From NCBI GenBank assembly GCA_900466945.1, contig UBNV01000006.1:434001-498000 (forward strand): a stretch of DNA of 64,000 nucleotides. The letters run 5' to 3'. This document shows, piece by piece, positions 54,107 to 63,342 of this stretch. Every line of letters starts with the position of its first letter. The stretch's first letter is position 1. Source of the stretch: Hyphomicrobiales bacterium (GTDB taxonomy: Bacteria; Pseudomonadota; Alphaproteobacteria; Rhizobiales; Rhizobiaceae). A program made the translations under genes and the position numbers. The notes under the pieces were generated by a model that saw only the letters and a list, made by a program, of their open reading frames with translations, was not told the DNA's origin and ran no database searches.

Positions 54107-55603
54107 TCACGGCTCTTCGTATTGAATGAAGCTCGGCTCGGCCAGATCCGCGAAGCGGGTGAATTCCGACTGGAAGGCGAGCTTGACGGTGCCGGTCGGT
54201 CCGTGACGCTGCTTGGCGATGATGACGTCGGCCGTACCCTTGACCTTGTCCATATGCGCTTCCCATTCGGGATATTTCGGATCGGCGAGATCGCGCGGCT
54301 CCATGTTCTTCACGTAATATTCCTCGCGGAACACGAAGAGCACCACGTCGGCGTCCTGCTCGATCGAGCCCGATTCGCGAAGGTCGGAGAGCTGCGGGCG
54401 CTTGTCTTCGCGGCTTTCGACCTGACGGGAGAGCTGCGAGAGCGCCACGATCGGCACGTTCAATTCCTTGCCGAGCGACTTGAGGCCCGTGGTGATCTGG
54501 GTGATTTCCTGCACGCGGTTTTCGCCCGCCTTGCCGGCACCGGTCATCAGCTGGATATAGTCCACGACAAGAAAGTCGAGGCCGCGCTGGCGCTTCAGGC
54601 GGCGGGCGCGCGCCGCAAGCTGGGCGATCGAGATACCACCGGTCTGGTCGATGAACAGTGGCACTTTCTGCATGGTCTGGGAAAAGCCGACGAGCTTCTC
54701 GAATTCGTGCTCGGTGATGTCACCACGACGGATCTTCGAGGAGGAGACTTCCGTCTGCTCGGACATGATACGGGTGGCGAGCTGCTCGGCCGACATTTCG
54801 AGCGAGTAGAAGCCGACGACACCGCCGTTCTTTGCTTTGAAGGATCCGTCGGGCAGGACTTCGGGCTCGTAGGCTGCTGCGATGTTCCAAGCGATGTTGG
54901 TGGCAAGCGAGGTCTTGCCCATACCCGGACGTCCGGCAAGCACGATCAAGTCAGAGCGCTGTAGACCACCCATCTTCGCATCCAGCGACTGGATGCCGGT
55001 CGAGACACCGGAGAGGTTGCCGTCGCGTTCGAAGGCGGCACCCGCCATGTCGACGGCCTGGGCGACCGCATCCGAGAAGGACTGGAAGCCGCCGTCGTAA
55101 CGACCGTTTTCGGCAAGCGCAAACAGCCGGCGCTCAGTGTCCTCGATCTGCGCCTGGGGGGGCATGTCGAGCGGGGCATCATAGGCGATATTGACGACAT
55201 CTTCGCCGATCTGGATCAGCGAACGGCGCAGTGCGAGATCGTAGATAGCGCGACCATAGTCCTCAGCGTTGATGATCGTGACCGCTTCGGAGGCCAGCCG
55301 CGCGAGATATTGCGCAACCGTGAGGTCGCCGACCTTCTGGTCGGCCGGAAGGAAGGTCTTGATGGTAACCGGGTTGGCGGTCTTGCCCATGCGGATGATT
55401 TCCGAGGCGACCTCGAAGATCTTCCGGTGCAGGGGCTCGTAGAGATGCTCGGGCTTGAGGAAGTCCGACACGCGATAGAAGGCATCATTGTTGACGAGGA
55501 TCGCGCCAAGCAGGGCCTGTTCGGCTTCGATGTTGTTCGGCGCCTCCCGATAGAGGGGCTCGGCCGGCTGGACCGGGCTCAGTTTGCGCGCAGCATCGTT
55601 CAT
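54107..55603 (-). CDS. dnaB: Replicative DNA helicase
   Basis: Hexameric helicase that unwinds DNA at the replication fork. The 498-residue product has the N-terminal DnaB domain (NIEAEQALLGAILVNNDAFY, about 23-42), Walker A GRPGMGKTS (about 222-230), the FYSLEMSAEQLATRIMSEQ motif, LDFLVVDYIQLMTG (Walker B), and the C-terminal arginine finger region. ATG 55603 (MNDAARKLSPV) is chosen; the longer frame to 55687 adds a low-quality extension. The 197 bases upstream hold no gene. Confidence 0.95.
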   Translation of the reverse strand: MNDAARKLSPVQPAEPLYREAPNNIEAEQALLGAILVNNDAFYRVSDFLKPEHLYEPLHRKIFEVASEIIRMGKTANPVTIKTFLPADQKVGDLTVAQYLARLASEAVTIINAEDYGRAIYDLALRRSLIQIGEDVVNIAYDAPLDMPPQAQIEDTERRLFALAENGRYDGGFQSFSDAVAQAVDMAGAAFERDGNLSGVSTGIQSLDAKMGGLQRSDLIVLAGRPGMGKTSLATNIAWNIAAAYEPEVLPDGSFKAKNGGVVGFYSLEMSAEQLATRIMSEQTEVSSSKIRRGDITEHEFEKLVGFSQTMQKVPLFIDQTGGISIAQLAARARRLKRQRGLDFLVVDYIQLMTGAGKAGENRVQEITQITTGLKSLGKELNVPIVALSQLSRQVESREDKRPQLSDLRESGSIEQDADVVLFVFREEYYVKNMEPRDLADPKYPEWEAHMDKVKGTADVIIAKQRHGPTGTVKLAFQSEFTRFADLAEPSFIQYEEP

Positions 55604-55808
55604 TCGTTCGCATCCGTTCAGTGTGTCGGCGGTGGCTGCACCATAGCGATAAGCTGGGCCGGCGAAATGGCTCGCAGCGCAACCCACATTGATTCACAGG
55701 CACGCTCTGTCGACTTCAGAAAAAGCTCAAGGAACCGATCTTTTCGGTTGACTGTGACATTCACCGAATCGGCTCTGGCAAGCCGTATTTTAGCAGAGCA
55801 CCTACGAA

Positions 55809-55834
55809 AAACGCCCGGAAAATTCCGGGCGTTT
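55809..55834 (-). terminator. Rho-independent terminator behind rplI
   Basis: AAACGCCCGG (55809-55818) pairs with CCGGGCGTTT (55825-55834), a 10-bp stem with a 6-base loop. On the minus strand it is followed by TTCGTAGG after a T run, 22 bases past the rplI stop. Confidence 0.85.
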
Positions 55835-55856
55835 CGTTTCAGTAAGAGACTGAAAA

Positions 55857-56432
55857 TTATTCGTCGTCGCCGTCCATGTCGGCGTCCGGATCGAAGAAGT
55901 CTTCCGGACGAAGGGCGTCTTCGTCGATGCCGTAGATGGCGTCGGCGGAGGTTAGGCTTTCGCCCTTGGACTGGCGCTCGGCTTCTTCAGACGAACGGGC
56001 AACGTTAAGCTCGACCGAGAGTTCGACTTCAGCATGCAGGTGCAGCGTGACCTGATGCAGGCCGATGGCCTTGATCGGGGTGTTGAGTTCGACCTGGTTG
56101 CGGCCGATGTTGAAGCCTTCGGCAGCCAGGATTTCAACGACGTCACGGGCAGCGACAGAACCGTAAAGCTGGCCGGTCTCACCAGCCGAGCGGACGACGA
56201 TGAAGGACTTGCCGGCCAGAGCGTCGGCAACCTTCTGGGCTTCCGACTTGCGCTCGAGGTTACGAGCTTCGAGCGTGGCGCGCTCGGATTCGAAACGCTT
56301 CTTGTTGGCTTCGTTGGCGCGCAGCGCCTTGCCCTGCGGCAGCAGGAAGTTACGGGCGAAGCCGTCGCGAACCTTGACGGTTTCGCCCATCTGGCCGAGC
56401 TTTGCGATTCGTTCGAGGAGAATGACTTGCAT
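55857..56432 (-). CDS. rplI: 50S ribosomal protein bL9
   Basis: Large-subunit protein binding 23S rRNA near the L1 stalk. The 191-residue product has the L9 N-terminal domain ([20 protein letters not shown]) and C-terminal domain (about 60-150). It carries an acidic tail of about 35 residues ([20 protein letters not shown]), longer than the E. coli protein (149 residues), as is common in alphaproteobacteria. It follows DUF2232, rpsR and rpsF in one operon. Confidence 0.96.
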   Translation of the reverse strand: MQVILLERIAKLGQMGETVKVRDGFARNFLLPQGKALRANEANKKRFESERATLEARNLERKSEAQKVADALAGKSFIVVRSAGETGQLYGSVAARDVVEILAAEGFNIGRNQVELNTPIKAIGLHQVTLHLHAEVELSVELNVARSSEEAERQSKGESLTSADAIYGIDEDALRPEDFFDPDADMDGDDE

Positions 56433-56445
56433 GATCCTGTTCCTT

Positions 56446-57480
56446 TCAGTTGTCAGTGTCGGAGTTTGAAGTGTCGGCTTTGCCGGCCGGCGTCAGGGCA
56501 ACGGTCCTTCGAGTGTCCGAAAGGCCGATGATGAAGGGGATCATGAGCGGGAGCAGCATGATCGAAGAGAGATAGGCGAGCACGAGTGCCGGCAGACGCC
56601 AGTCCTTGCCGCGGGTTTTCTGATGCAGCGAGGCAAATCCCGCCATCAGGAAACCTGCGCCGAAGGTGCCGCAGACGGTCGCGCCGATCATCGCGGGTAC
56701 ACCGCCGATGAAGCAGGCGATGATGCCGGCGAGGAAGATGAAGACCGTGTTGCGGTTCATCCGGAGCGCCGAGGGAAAATCTTCGCGCGGACGCTTGTTG
56801 CGGCCCGAAGCGGTGACGATTCGCATGGCGATGTAATACATCAGCGTCAGGAGCATCACCCAGGTGCCGCCCTGGATGATCGGCAGAAGTACGACCATGC
56901 TGCGCTTCAGCTGTTCGAGCGCCATCGCATCCGGCGCCATGGTCGGGTCCTGCGCATTCATCGCCTGCGCCATGGCATCCACCAACTGGCCGGTAAATTC
57001 GGGGCCGAATCCGATGATGACACCGAGTACCACGACCGCGATCGTGACGAAGCTGCAGAGCTGCAGAAGAATGTCGGAAAGCGGGTACCAGGCCATCAAA
57101 TCGTCCGGGCCGCCGATTTCGGAAGCCGGGCGCGCGAGGCTCGACAGATGCGCGAGCCAGCCGGCAGGCGCCAGCGTGAAGATCGCCATGCCGAAGGCGA
57201 ACATCGGCGAGACACTGATCGTGCCGAGCAGTGCGGCGGTCACGATCGCGGTGATCGCTGCGACATTGCCCCAGCCGAGGCCAACGATGAGAACGGGAAG
57301 GGCGGAGGCGGCGTAAAGGATGGAGGCAAGCGTCGGCTGCGCAGCAGCACCCAGCACGAGCAGGGCGGCGGTGATGCCGGCAACAAAGCCGGTCGTCAGC
57401 AATTTCGCATCCAGTTTCTGCAACGTCGCTGTCCTGCTGGTTCTAGCAGTTAGGGGAGGGGCCTGAGCGATCTCGAGCAA
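56446..57480 (-). CDS. DUF2232 family membrane protein
   Basis: A polytopic protein with about eight hydrophobic segments. It lies between rpsR and rplI, the usual position of DUF2232 in alphaproteobacteria. The coordinates start at TTG 57480 (344 residues). A TTG at 57420 ([20 protein letters not shown]) with AGGA eight bases upstream gives 324 residues and may be the true start, because homologues usually start just before the first membrane segment. Function unknown. The closest annotated relatives are also unassigned. Confidence 0.8.
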   Translation of the reverse strand: MLEIAQAPPLTARTSRTATLQKLDAKLLTTGFVAGITAALLVLGAAAQPTLASILYAASALPVLIVGLGWGNVAAITAIVTAALLGTISVSPMFAFGMAIFTLAPAGWLAHLSSLARPASEIGGPDDLMAWYPLSDILLQLCSFVTIAVVVLGVIIGFGPEFTGQLVDAMAQAMNAQDPTMAPDAMALEQLKRSMVVLLPIIQGGTWVMLLTLMYYIAMRIVTASGRNKRPREDFPSALRMNRNTVFIFLAGIIACFIGGVPAMIGATVCGTFGAGFLMAGFASLHQKTRGKDWRLPALVLAYLSSIMLLPLMIPFIIGLSDTRRTVALTPAGKADTSNSDTDN

Positions 57481-57566
57481 GCATCCCCAACATGGGATTT
57501 CGCCGGATGTCGCGAAAGCGCGCCATCTGGCGGTCGGTTCCGATCCGCGCCCAACGCGGAAGGGAT

Positions 57567-57596
57567 GAAGCCCGCCGGCAAAAGCCGGCAGGCTTC
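57567..57596 (-). terminator. Hairpin between rpsR and DUF2232
   Basis: GAAGCC and GCCGGC (57567-57579) pair with GCCGGC and GGCTTC (57584-57596) with one bulged position and a 4-base AAAA loop. No T tract follows on the minus strand, so it may attenuate or protect the rpsF-rpsR message instead of ending it. Confidence 0.5.
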
Positions 57597-57604
57597 GGAT
57601 CAGA

Positions 57605-57853
57605 TTACGCTACGACGTAAGGCAGCAGGCCGAGGAAGCGGGCGCGCTTGATGGCCTGGGCCAGTTCGCGCTGCTTCTTCTGGGAAACTGCGGTGATACG
57701 CGAAGGAACGATCTTGCCGCGCTCGGAAATGTAGCGCTGCAGGAGACGGACGTCCTTGTAGTCGATCTTCGGAGCATTGGCGCCCGAGAAGGGGCAGGTC
57801 TTGCGACGACGATGGAAGGGACGACGTGCCTGAGAAGAGGATGCATCAGCCAT
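57605..57853 (-). CDS. rpsR: 30S ribosomal protein bS18
   Basis: Small-subunit protein that pairs with bS6. The 82-residue product ends with the S18 core: [20 protein letters not shown] and [20 protein letters not shown], then [10 protein letters not shown]. It lies 23 bases behind rpsF. The basic N-terminus (RRPFHRRRK) is normal. Confidence 0.97.
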   Translation of the reverse strand: MADASSSQARRPFHRRRKTCPFSGANAPKIDYKDVRLLQRYISERGKIVPSRITAVSQKKQRELAQAIKRARFLGLLPYVVA

Positions 57854-57876
57854 TGTAATTTCTCCTGTTCTACAGA

Positions 57877-58341
57877 TTACGCGCGGTCTTCGCGCGGACG
57901 ACGCTCGAAGCCACCTTCACGGGGGCCACGGTCCGGACGCGGACCGCGATCGCCTCGGTCACCGAAATCGCGGCGCGGGCCACGGTCGTCGCCGTCACGA
58001 CGCGGACGGTCGTCACGGTCGCGCTTCTGCATCATCGCGGACGGGCCTTCTTCGTGGGCCTCGACGGCAATGGTCATGTAACGAAGAATGTCTTCGTTGA
58101 TGCGCATCTGGCGCTCGACTTCGTGGACAGCAGCCGCCGGAGCGTCGATGTCCATGAGAGCGTAATGAGCCTTGCGGTTCTTCTTGATGCGGTATGTCAG
58201 GGACTTGAGGCCCCAGTTTTCAACGCGCCCGACCTTGCCACCGTGAGCTTCGATAACACCCTTGTACTGTTCGACGAGGGCATCAACCTGCTGAGCGGAC
58301 ATATCCTGCCGGGCAAGGAATACGTGTTCGTAGAGAGCCAT
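57877..58341 (-). CDS. rpsF: 30S ribosomal protein bS6 with long charged tail
   Basis: Small-subunit protein forming a pair with bS18. The 154-residue product has the S6 domain at about 1-100 ([39 protein letters not shown]) and an Arg/Asp/Gly-rich tail of about 48 residues ([20 protein letters not shown]). ATG 58341 matches the family start; the longer frame to 58374 would include the folded leader. It heads the rpsF-rpsR-DUF2232-rplI operon behind a structured leader. Confidence 0.96.
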   Translation of the reverse strand: MALYEHVFLARQDMSAQQVDALVEQYKGVIEAHGGKVGRVENWGLKSLTYRIKKNRKAHYALMDIDAPAAAVHEVERQMRINEDILRYMTIAVEAHEEGPSAMMQKRDRDDRPRRDGDDRGPRRDFGDRGDRGPRPDRGPREGGFERRPREDRA

Positions 58342-58352
58342 GTAAGCTTTGC

Positions 58353-58435
58353 CTTTTCTTGCGGTTGTCGTCACCCGGATCCGGCGCTAAGCCTCACAGA
58401 CTGCTCCTGTGCGGCATGCGCCGCGGCAAGAAAAG
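58353..58435 (-). promoter_or_regulatory. Structured rpsF mRNA leader (candidate S6:S18-type control element)
   Basis: In the mRNA, CTTTTCTTGC (58426-58435 on the plus-strand complement) pairs with GCAAGAAAAG (58353-58362), a 10-bp outer stem. Inside, GGCGC/GCGCC, GCC/GGC and CACAG/CTGTG (58383-58422) build a bulged hairpin with a 7-base loop. The outer stem ends in the AAGG ribosome binding site of rpsF. The remaining 58436-58652 has no gene and should hold the operon promoter, though none is obvious. Confidence 0.6.
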
Positions 58436-58652
58436 TGTTGTGTTCGAGACGGTCGAGAGCGGAGACACGGGAGGCCGGAAACCCTATCGGTTCCTGCTGC
58501 ACGCTCGAAAGCGGGCCAGCCCTCCGTTCAGCCACCAGCCAGAGGACCGGGTGTTGTGAACGGCGCGCTTATACGCGGATTGACCACAAAAGCAAGGGCC
58601 GCGCGGCATTTTCTGCCGGCGGCTCTGCCAATGCTCTGCGGTTTGCTGGCCT

Positions 58653-59600
58653 TTAGACCTGCACCAGCGCGACTGTGTAGCCCACATAGGCGACGAGCAT
58701 CGCGCCTGCCGTCAGCCTGCGGACACCGAGATGGGCGAGCAGCAGGATGGCGAAACCGAGCGTGACGCCCAGCATGACCGGAATGTCGAAGCTTGCGAAG
58801 CGCGGGGCCACGGCGATCGGCTGAATGACGGAGGTCACGCCGAGGATGAACAGAATGTTGAAGATATTCGATCCGACGATGTTGCCGATCATGATGTCCG
58901 AATGCTTGCGCATGGCCGACATGATGCCGGTGGCGAGTTCCGGAAGGGACGTGCCGACCGCAACCACGGTCAGGCCGATGACCGCTTCCGAGACGCCAAA
59001 GTCTCGAGCGAGGTTGGTCGCACCGCGGACCAGCAATTCCGCGCCGATAAAGAGGGTGGCCAGACCGCCGAGGATCAGCAGCGTCATGAACCCGGCGCCG
59101 AGTGTCTCATGCTTGACGTCTTCTTCGGCCAGCTCCTCGATCGCGCCCTTGCCCTGGAAATAGGCGTAGAGGATGTAGGCGATCAGGACCGCGACCATCA
59201 GCAGTCCGGCGAGTCGGCCGATGGTGGAGAACTGCACCAGTCCGAGCAAGAGTACGGCCGCTGCGATCATCACGTAGGTGTCGCGCTTGACGCCCTTGTC
59301 CCAGCGGGTGATCGGGAAGATCATCGCGCAGACGCCGACGATCAGGAGAATGTTGGCGGTGTTCGAGCCGACCACATTGCCGAGCGCGATGTCGGAGGAG
59401 CCGGTGAGGGCGGCACGGACTGAGACCAGCAACTCGGGCATCGAGGTTCCGAAGCCGACGATGACGAGGGAGACGATGAGCGTCGGAATGGCGAGCTTCT
59501 GTGCGACGCCGATCGCCCCGCGCAGAAGCCACTCGGCGCCGAAGTAGAGCCCGACGAGACCGCCGGCAACGAAAAGATAATCCAAGTAATCCCCCATCAC
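58653..59600 (-). CDS. Calcium/sodium:cation antiporter (CaCA family, YrbG-like)
   Basis: A 315-residue exchanger with ten to eleven membrane segments. The two alpha repeats are visible: VGFGTSMPELLVSVRAALTG with IALGNVVGSNTANI (about 48-83), and VAVGTSLPELATGIMSAMRK with IMIGNIVGSNIFNI (about 212-250). These form the ion-binding site. Both Glu residues of the GTSMPE and GTSLPE motifs are present. The start is MMGDYLDYL at 59600 or the next Met. It follows the aldo/keto reductase gene after a palindrome-rich gap. Confidence 0.9.
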   Translation of the reverse strand: MMGDYLDYLFVAGGLVGLYFGAEWLLRGAIGVAQKLAIPTLIVSLVIVGFGTSMPELLVSVRAALTGSSDIALGNVVGSNTANILLIVGVCAMIFPITRWDKGVKRDTYVMIAAAVLLLGLVQFSTIGRLAGLLMVAVLIAYILYAYFQGKGAIEELAEEDVKHETLGAGFMTLLILGGLATLFIGAELLVRGATNLARDFGVSEAVIGLTVVAVGTSLPELATGIMSAMRKHSDIMIGNIVGSNIFNILFILGVTSVIQPIAVAPRFASFDIPVMLGVTLGFAILLLAHLGVRRLTAGAMLVAYVGYTVALVQV

Positions 59601-59624
59601 TCATGGCCCGCAGGCCGACATTCG

Positions 59625-59658
59625 ATCGCCGCCGCAAATGGTGATGTGCGGCGGCGAT
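59625..59658. other. Perfect 12-bp-arm hairpin between the reductase and antiporter genes
   Basis: ATCGCCGCCGCA (59625-59636) and TGCGGCGGCGAT (59647-59658) flank a 10-base loop. No T tract follows on the minus strand. Confidence 0.55.
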
Positions 59659-59717
59659 GGGTAGGTTGCACCCATTCACGTTTTTGTAGGTCGTGGACGC
59701 TGGCTCTCGTCGAGAGG

Positions 59718-60761
59718 TCAGATTGGCATCGGATGGTCGCGGTGGATCTTCGCAATCTCCTTGATGATCTCGTCGGAGAGCATCAGATCGGCCGCACCGA
59801 TGTTGACCTTCAACTGATCCATCGTGGTGGCGCCGATGATGACGGATGCCATGAAGGGGCGCGTCAGGCAGAAGGCGAGCGCCATGGCCGACGGATCGAG
59901 CCCATGCTTGGCTGCCAGTTCGACATAGGCGCGCGTGGCGGCTTGCTGCTGCGGCACGAGACGTCCGCCGATGTCGCCGTTGATCGAACCGCGCGAACCG
60001 GCAGGCTTCTTTCCATCGAGATACTTGCCAGAGAGAATGCCGCCGGCGAGCGGAGAATAGGCGAGCAGGCCGACATCTTCATGATGCGAGAGTTCCGCCA
60101 GATCGAGGTCGTAGTGCCGATAGAGAAGATTGTATTCGTTCTGGATCGAGGCTACGCGCGGCAGGCCGCTCGCCTCGGCGAGTGTCAGATATTTCTGGGT
60201 TCCCCACGTGGTTTCGTTCGAAAGCCCGATGGCTTTCAGCTTGCCGGCCTTCACGCAGTCGCCAACGGCCTCCAGGATCTCGGCAATCTCGGCGGAAGCC
60301 CTGTCCTTGTCCTGCTTGTAGGGATTGTAACTCCAGGCACCGCGGAAGTGGAAATGGCCACGGTTGGGCCAGTGGATCTGGTAGAGGTCGACATAATCGG
60401 TCTTCAGCCGCTTTAGGCTGGCGTCGAGTGCCTCCTTTACCGTGGCGCCGGTGATTGGTTTGCCCTCGCGGATATATGGACGGCCAGGGCCCGCAATTTT
60501 GGTTGCGAGGACGACCTTGTCACGCTTGCCTGATGTCTTGAACCAGTCGCCGATCAGTCGCTCGGTGTCGGCATAGGTTTCCGCAGAAAGCGGTGTTGTG
60601 GGATAGAGTTCCGCCGTATCGAAGAAGTTGACGCCATGATCAAGCGCATAATCCATCTGCCCGAAGGCTTCGTCGGGGGTATTCTGCGAGCCCCAGGTCA
60701 TGGTGCCGAGGCAGATTTCGGAAACAAGGATATCGGTGCGGCCGAGCCGGTTCATCTTCAT
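59718..60761 (-). CDS. Aldo/keto reductase (Tas-like)
   Basis: A 347-residue NADPH-dependent TIM-barrel reductase. The catalytic tetrad is seen: Asp and Tyr in VNFFDTAELYPTTP (about 44-57), Lys in VVLATKIAGPG (about 82-92) and His in LYQIHWPNRG (about 125-134). The length and the long loop regions match the E. coli Tas/YghZ-type group. The substrate cannot be read from sequence. It is divergent from fabD, with 210 bases between them. Confidence 0.9.
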   Translation of the reverse strand: MKMNRLGRTDILVSEICLGTMTWGSQNTPDEAFGQMDYALDHGVNFFDTAELYPTTPLSAETYADTERLIGDWFKTSGKRDKVVLATKIAGPGRPYIREGKPITGATVKEALDASLKRLKTDYVDLYQIHWPNRGHFHFRGAWSYNPYKQDKDRASAEIAEILEAVGDCVKAGKLKAIGLSNETTWGTQKYLTLAEASGLPRVASIQNEYNLLYRHYDLDLAELSHHEDVGLLAYSPLAGGILSGKYLDGKKPAGSRGSINGDIGGRLVPQQQAATRAYVELAAKHGLDPSAMALAFCLTRPFMASVIIGATTMDQLKVNIGAADLMLSDEIIKEIAKIHRDHPMPI

Positions 60762-60971
60762 GGGGAAATGCCTCGATTGGGAGAGGGTGTCTGGGGAGAC
60801 GGGGATTGGTCAGCGGCAATTTAGGCAGAAATTGATGCACCGCAAGATACCGATAGCTGTGGAACAGCCTTGGTGCAGGGCCGGTTGGGCTGGTTACGGA
60901 AGGGATACGAGACTTGACTCGCAAGGGCCAACTGTGAATTGACAGGGAAAAACCCAAGGGAGAAAACGCCC

Positions 60972-61916
60972 ATGTCAGTCGCATTTACCTTCCCGGGCCA
61001 GGGTAGCCAGGCCGTCGGAATGGGCAAGGACCTTGCCGACAATTTCGCTGAGGCCCGTGCCGTCTTCGAAGAAGTCGACGAAGCGCTCGGCCAGAAACTG
61101 TCCGACATCATGTGGAACGGCCCGGAAGAGACTCTCACCCTGACCGCTAACGCCCAGCCGGCCCTGATGGCTGTCTCCATGGCCGTCATCCGCGTGCTCG
61201 AAGCCAAGGGTCTCGATCTGAAGACGAAGGTCGCCTATGTCGCCGGCCATTCGCTCGGCGAATACTCGGCGCTTTGCGCCGCCGGCACATTCTCGATCGC
61301 AGACACCGCCCGTCTCCTGCGCATCCGGGGCAATGCCATGCAAGCAGCCGTACCCGTCGGTGCTGGCGCCATGGCCGCGATCATCGGTCTGGAGCACGGC
61401 GACGTGCAGGCCATCTGTGCGGAAGCCGCCGCCGTCGGCCCGTGCCAGATCGCCAATGACAATGGCGGCGGCCAGTTGGTGATCTCGGGCGGCAAGGCAG
61501 CTGTCGAAAAGGCAGCGGCGCTGGCCACCGAGAAGGGTGCCAAGCGCGCCATCATGTTGCCTGTTTCTGCGCCTTTCCATTCGGCCTTGATGGGCCCGGC
61601 GGCTGACGCCATGCGTGAGGCACTTTCCAAGGTGGAGAAAAAGGATCCTGCGGTGCCGCTGATCGCCAATGTTCGCGCAGCCCCGGTCACCGCTGCAGCC
61701 GAGATCGCCGACCTGCTCGTGGAGCAGGTGACGGGTCAGGTGCGCTGGCGCGAAACCGTCGAATGGTTCGGCGCCAATAGCGTCACCACGCTTTATGAAG
61801 TTGGCGCCGGCAAGGTCCTTACCGGTCTCGCACGCCGCATCGACAAGAACATCAATGGCGTTGCCGTGAATGGCCCGGCCGATATCGACGCAGTGATCGC
61901 CGCCCTCAACGGCTAA
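60972..61916 (+). CDS. fabD: Malonyl CoA-acyl carrier protein transacylase
   Basis: Loads malonate onto ACP for fatty acid synthesis. The 314-residue product starts SVAFTFPGQGSQAVGMGKDL and has the catalytic Ser94 in AGHSLGEYSAL and the catalytic His in VSAPFHSALM (about 199-208). ATG 60972 has GGGAGA upstream; an earlier in-frame Met at 60939 lies in a weak context. It is first of fabD-fabG-acpP-fabF, and fabG follows after 43 bases. Confidence 0.97.
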   Translation: MSVAFTFPGQGSQAVGMGKDLADNFAEARAVFEEVDEALGQKLSDIMWNGPEETLTLTANAQPALMAVSMAVIRVLEAKGLDLKTKVAYVAGHSLGEYSALCAAGTFSIADTARLLRIRGNAMQAAVPVGAGAMAAIIGLEHGDVQAICAEAAAVGPCQIANDNGGGQLVISGGKAAVEKAAALATEKGAKRAIMLPVSAPFHSALMGPAADAMREALSKVEKKDPAVPLIANVRAAPVTAAAEIADLLVEQVTGQVRWRETVEWFGANSVTTLYEVGAGKVLTGLARRIDKNINGVAVNGPADIDAVIAALNG

Positions 61917-61959
61917 GATCACCGGCTGATCGCCTCAACGAACAAGAAGGAATTCGTTC

Positions 61960-62697
61960 ATGTTGGATCTGACCGGCCGCAAGGCCCTCGTAACCGGCGC
62001 CACCGGCGGCATTGGTGAAGAAATCGCAAGGCAATTGCACGCCCAGGGCGCGATCGTCGGCCTGCACGGCACGCGCGTCGAGAAGCTGGAAACGCTGGCT
62101 GCCGAACTCGGCGACCGCGTCAAGATCTTCCCTGCCAACCTGTCGGACCGCGACGAGGTGAAGGCGCTCGGCGAAAAGGCCGAAGCGGAACTCGAGGGCG
62201 TCGACATCCTCGTCAACAATGCCGGCATCACCAAGGATGGCCTGTTTGTCCGTATGTCCGACGCCGACTGGGACAGCGTTCTGGAAGTCAACCTGACCGC
62301 CGTCTTCCGCCTGACGCGTGAACTGACCCATCCGATGATGCGCCGCCGCTTCGGTCGCATCATCAACATCACGTCCATCGTCGGCGTCACCGGCAATCCG
62401 GGCCAGGCCAACTACTGCGCCTCCAAGGCCGGCATGATCGGCTTCTCGAAGTCGCTCGCACAGGAAATCGCCACGCGCAACGTCACGGTCAACTGCGTGG
62501 CGCCGGGCTTTATCGAAAGCGCGATGACCGGCAAGCTGAACGACAAGCAGAAGGACGCCATCATGGGAGCGATCCCCATGAAACGCATGGGCACCGGAGC
62601 CGAGGTTGCCTCGGCCGTCGTCTACCTCGCCTCGAACGAGGCGGCCTACATGACGGGGCAGACGCTGCACGTCAACGGCGGCATGGCGATGATCTGA
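61960..62697 (+). CDS. fabG: 3-oxoacyl-ACP reductase
   Basis: NADPH-dependent reduction of 3-oxoacyl-ACP. The 245-residue SDR has TGATGGIGEEIA (about 12-23), NNAGITKDGL, the catalytic INITSIVGVTGNPGQANYCA with Tyr, then SKAG, and the FabG-typical CVAPGFIESAMTGKL. AGAAGGAA is seven bases upstream of ATG 61960. It is followed by 277 bases before acpP. Confidence 0.97.
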   Translation: MLDLTGRKALVTGATGGIGEEIARQLHAQGAIVGLHGTRVEKLETLAAELGDRVKIFPANLSDRDEVKALGEKAEAELEGVDILVNNAGITKDGLFVRMSDADWDSVLEVNLTAVFRLTRELTHPMMRRRFGRIINITSIVGVTGNPGQANYCASKAGMIGFSKSLAQEIATRNVTVNCVAPGFIESAMTGKLNDKQKDAIMGAIPMKRMGTGAEVASAVVYLASNEAAYMTGQTLHVNGGMAMI

Positions 62698-62974
62698 TCG
62701 AAGCGCCGGAAAGAGCCCCTCTGCAATAGGATGTTGACCGAGGCAAAGGGGCGAATTTCTGGCTTTGCGGCGCGCTGAAACCGTGTTAAGCGGGCCATGA
62801 CTGTGAGCAGTCGCTCCGTCTCATGAGCAGAAGTTTATGCTTTGTTTGCATAAAAACGCTCTGGGTCAGGGCCGAACGGGTTTGCTGGTGTGGACGAAAG
62901 CGATCACCGGCTGAATGCAGGGTAGGGAAGCCATCAAGGCTCCCTCTGAATTTTAGAAGGTCGAGGATACCGAC

Positions 62975-63211
62975 ATGAGCGATATCGCAGAACGCGTGAA
63001 GAAAATTGTAGTTGATCATCTCGGCGTTGACGCTGAAAAGGTCGTCGAAGGCGCGAGCTTCATTGACGATCTGGGCGCCGACTCGCTCGACACCGTCGAA
63101 CTCGTCATGGCGTTCGAAGAAGAATTCGGCGTCGAGATCCCGGACGATGCGGCTGACTCGATCCTGACGGTCGGCGACGCTGTGAAGTTCATCGAGAAGG
63201 CCCAGGCCTGA
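62975..63211 (+). CDS. acpP: Acyl carrier protein
   Basis: Carries growing acyl chains on a 4'-phosphopantetheine arm attached to Ser37 in the [20 protein letters not shown] motif. The acidic 78-residue product has normal ACP length. GAGGA is eight bases upstream of ATG 62975. The 277-base space from fabG (62698-62974) contains small hairpins (for instance GACTG/CAGTC near 62807-62820) and probably the separate acpP promoter. The activating enzyme AcpS is encoded at 2852-3256. Confidence 0.97.
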   Translation: MSDIAERVKKIVVDHLGVDAEKVVEGASFIDDLGADSLDTVELVMAFEEEFGVEIPDDAADSILTVGDAVKFIEKAQA

Positions 63212-63260
63212 TCGATCACACTGCTGCGGAAGGCGGGCGAAAGCCCGTCCTGTCCGCTTG

Positions 63261-63283
63261 GGCCCGCGATGAGCGGGCCTTGT
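63261..63283 (+). terminator. Terminator behind acpP
   Basis: GGCCCGC (63261-63267) and GCGGGCC (63273-63279) form a 7-bp stem with a GATGA loop, followed by TTGTTGT. A second small hairpin (GGCGGGC/GCCCGTC with a GAAA loop) is just upstream. Confidence 0.65.
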
Positions 63284-63342
63284 TGTATCTGGACCTTTGT
63301 TTACAATGACTTCGGTCAAATAAATTGGGTGGGCTTCGCACG

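Noticed and set aside
58483..58495. 13-base word CCTATCGGTTCCT, inverted relative to part of the 3256-3519 element end (3274-3286)
   Set aside because: The match does not extend beyond 13 bases and the flanks lack the palindromic arms, so a relic copy is not supported; chance is possible.
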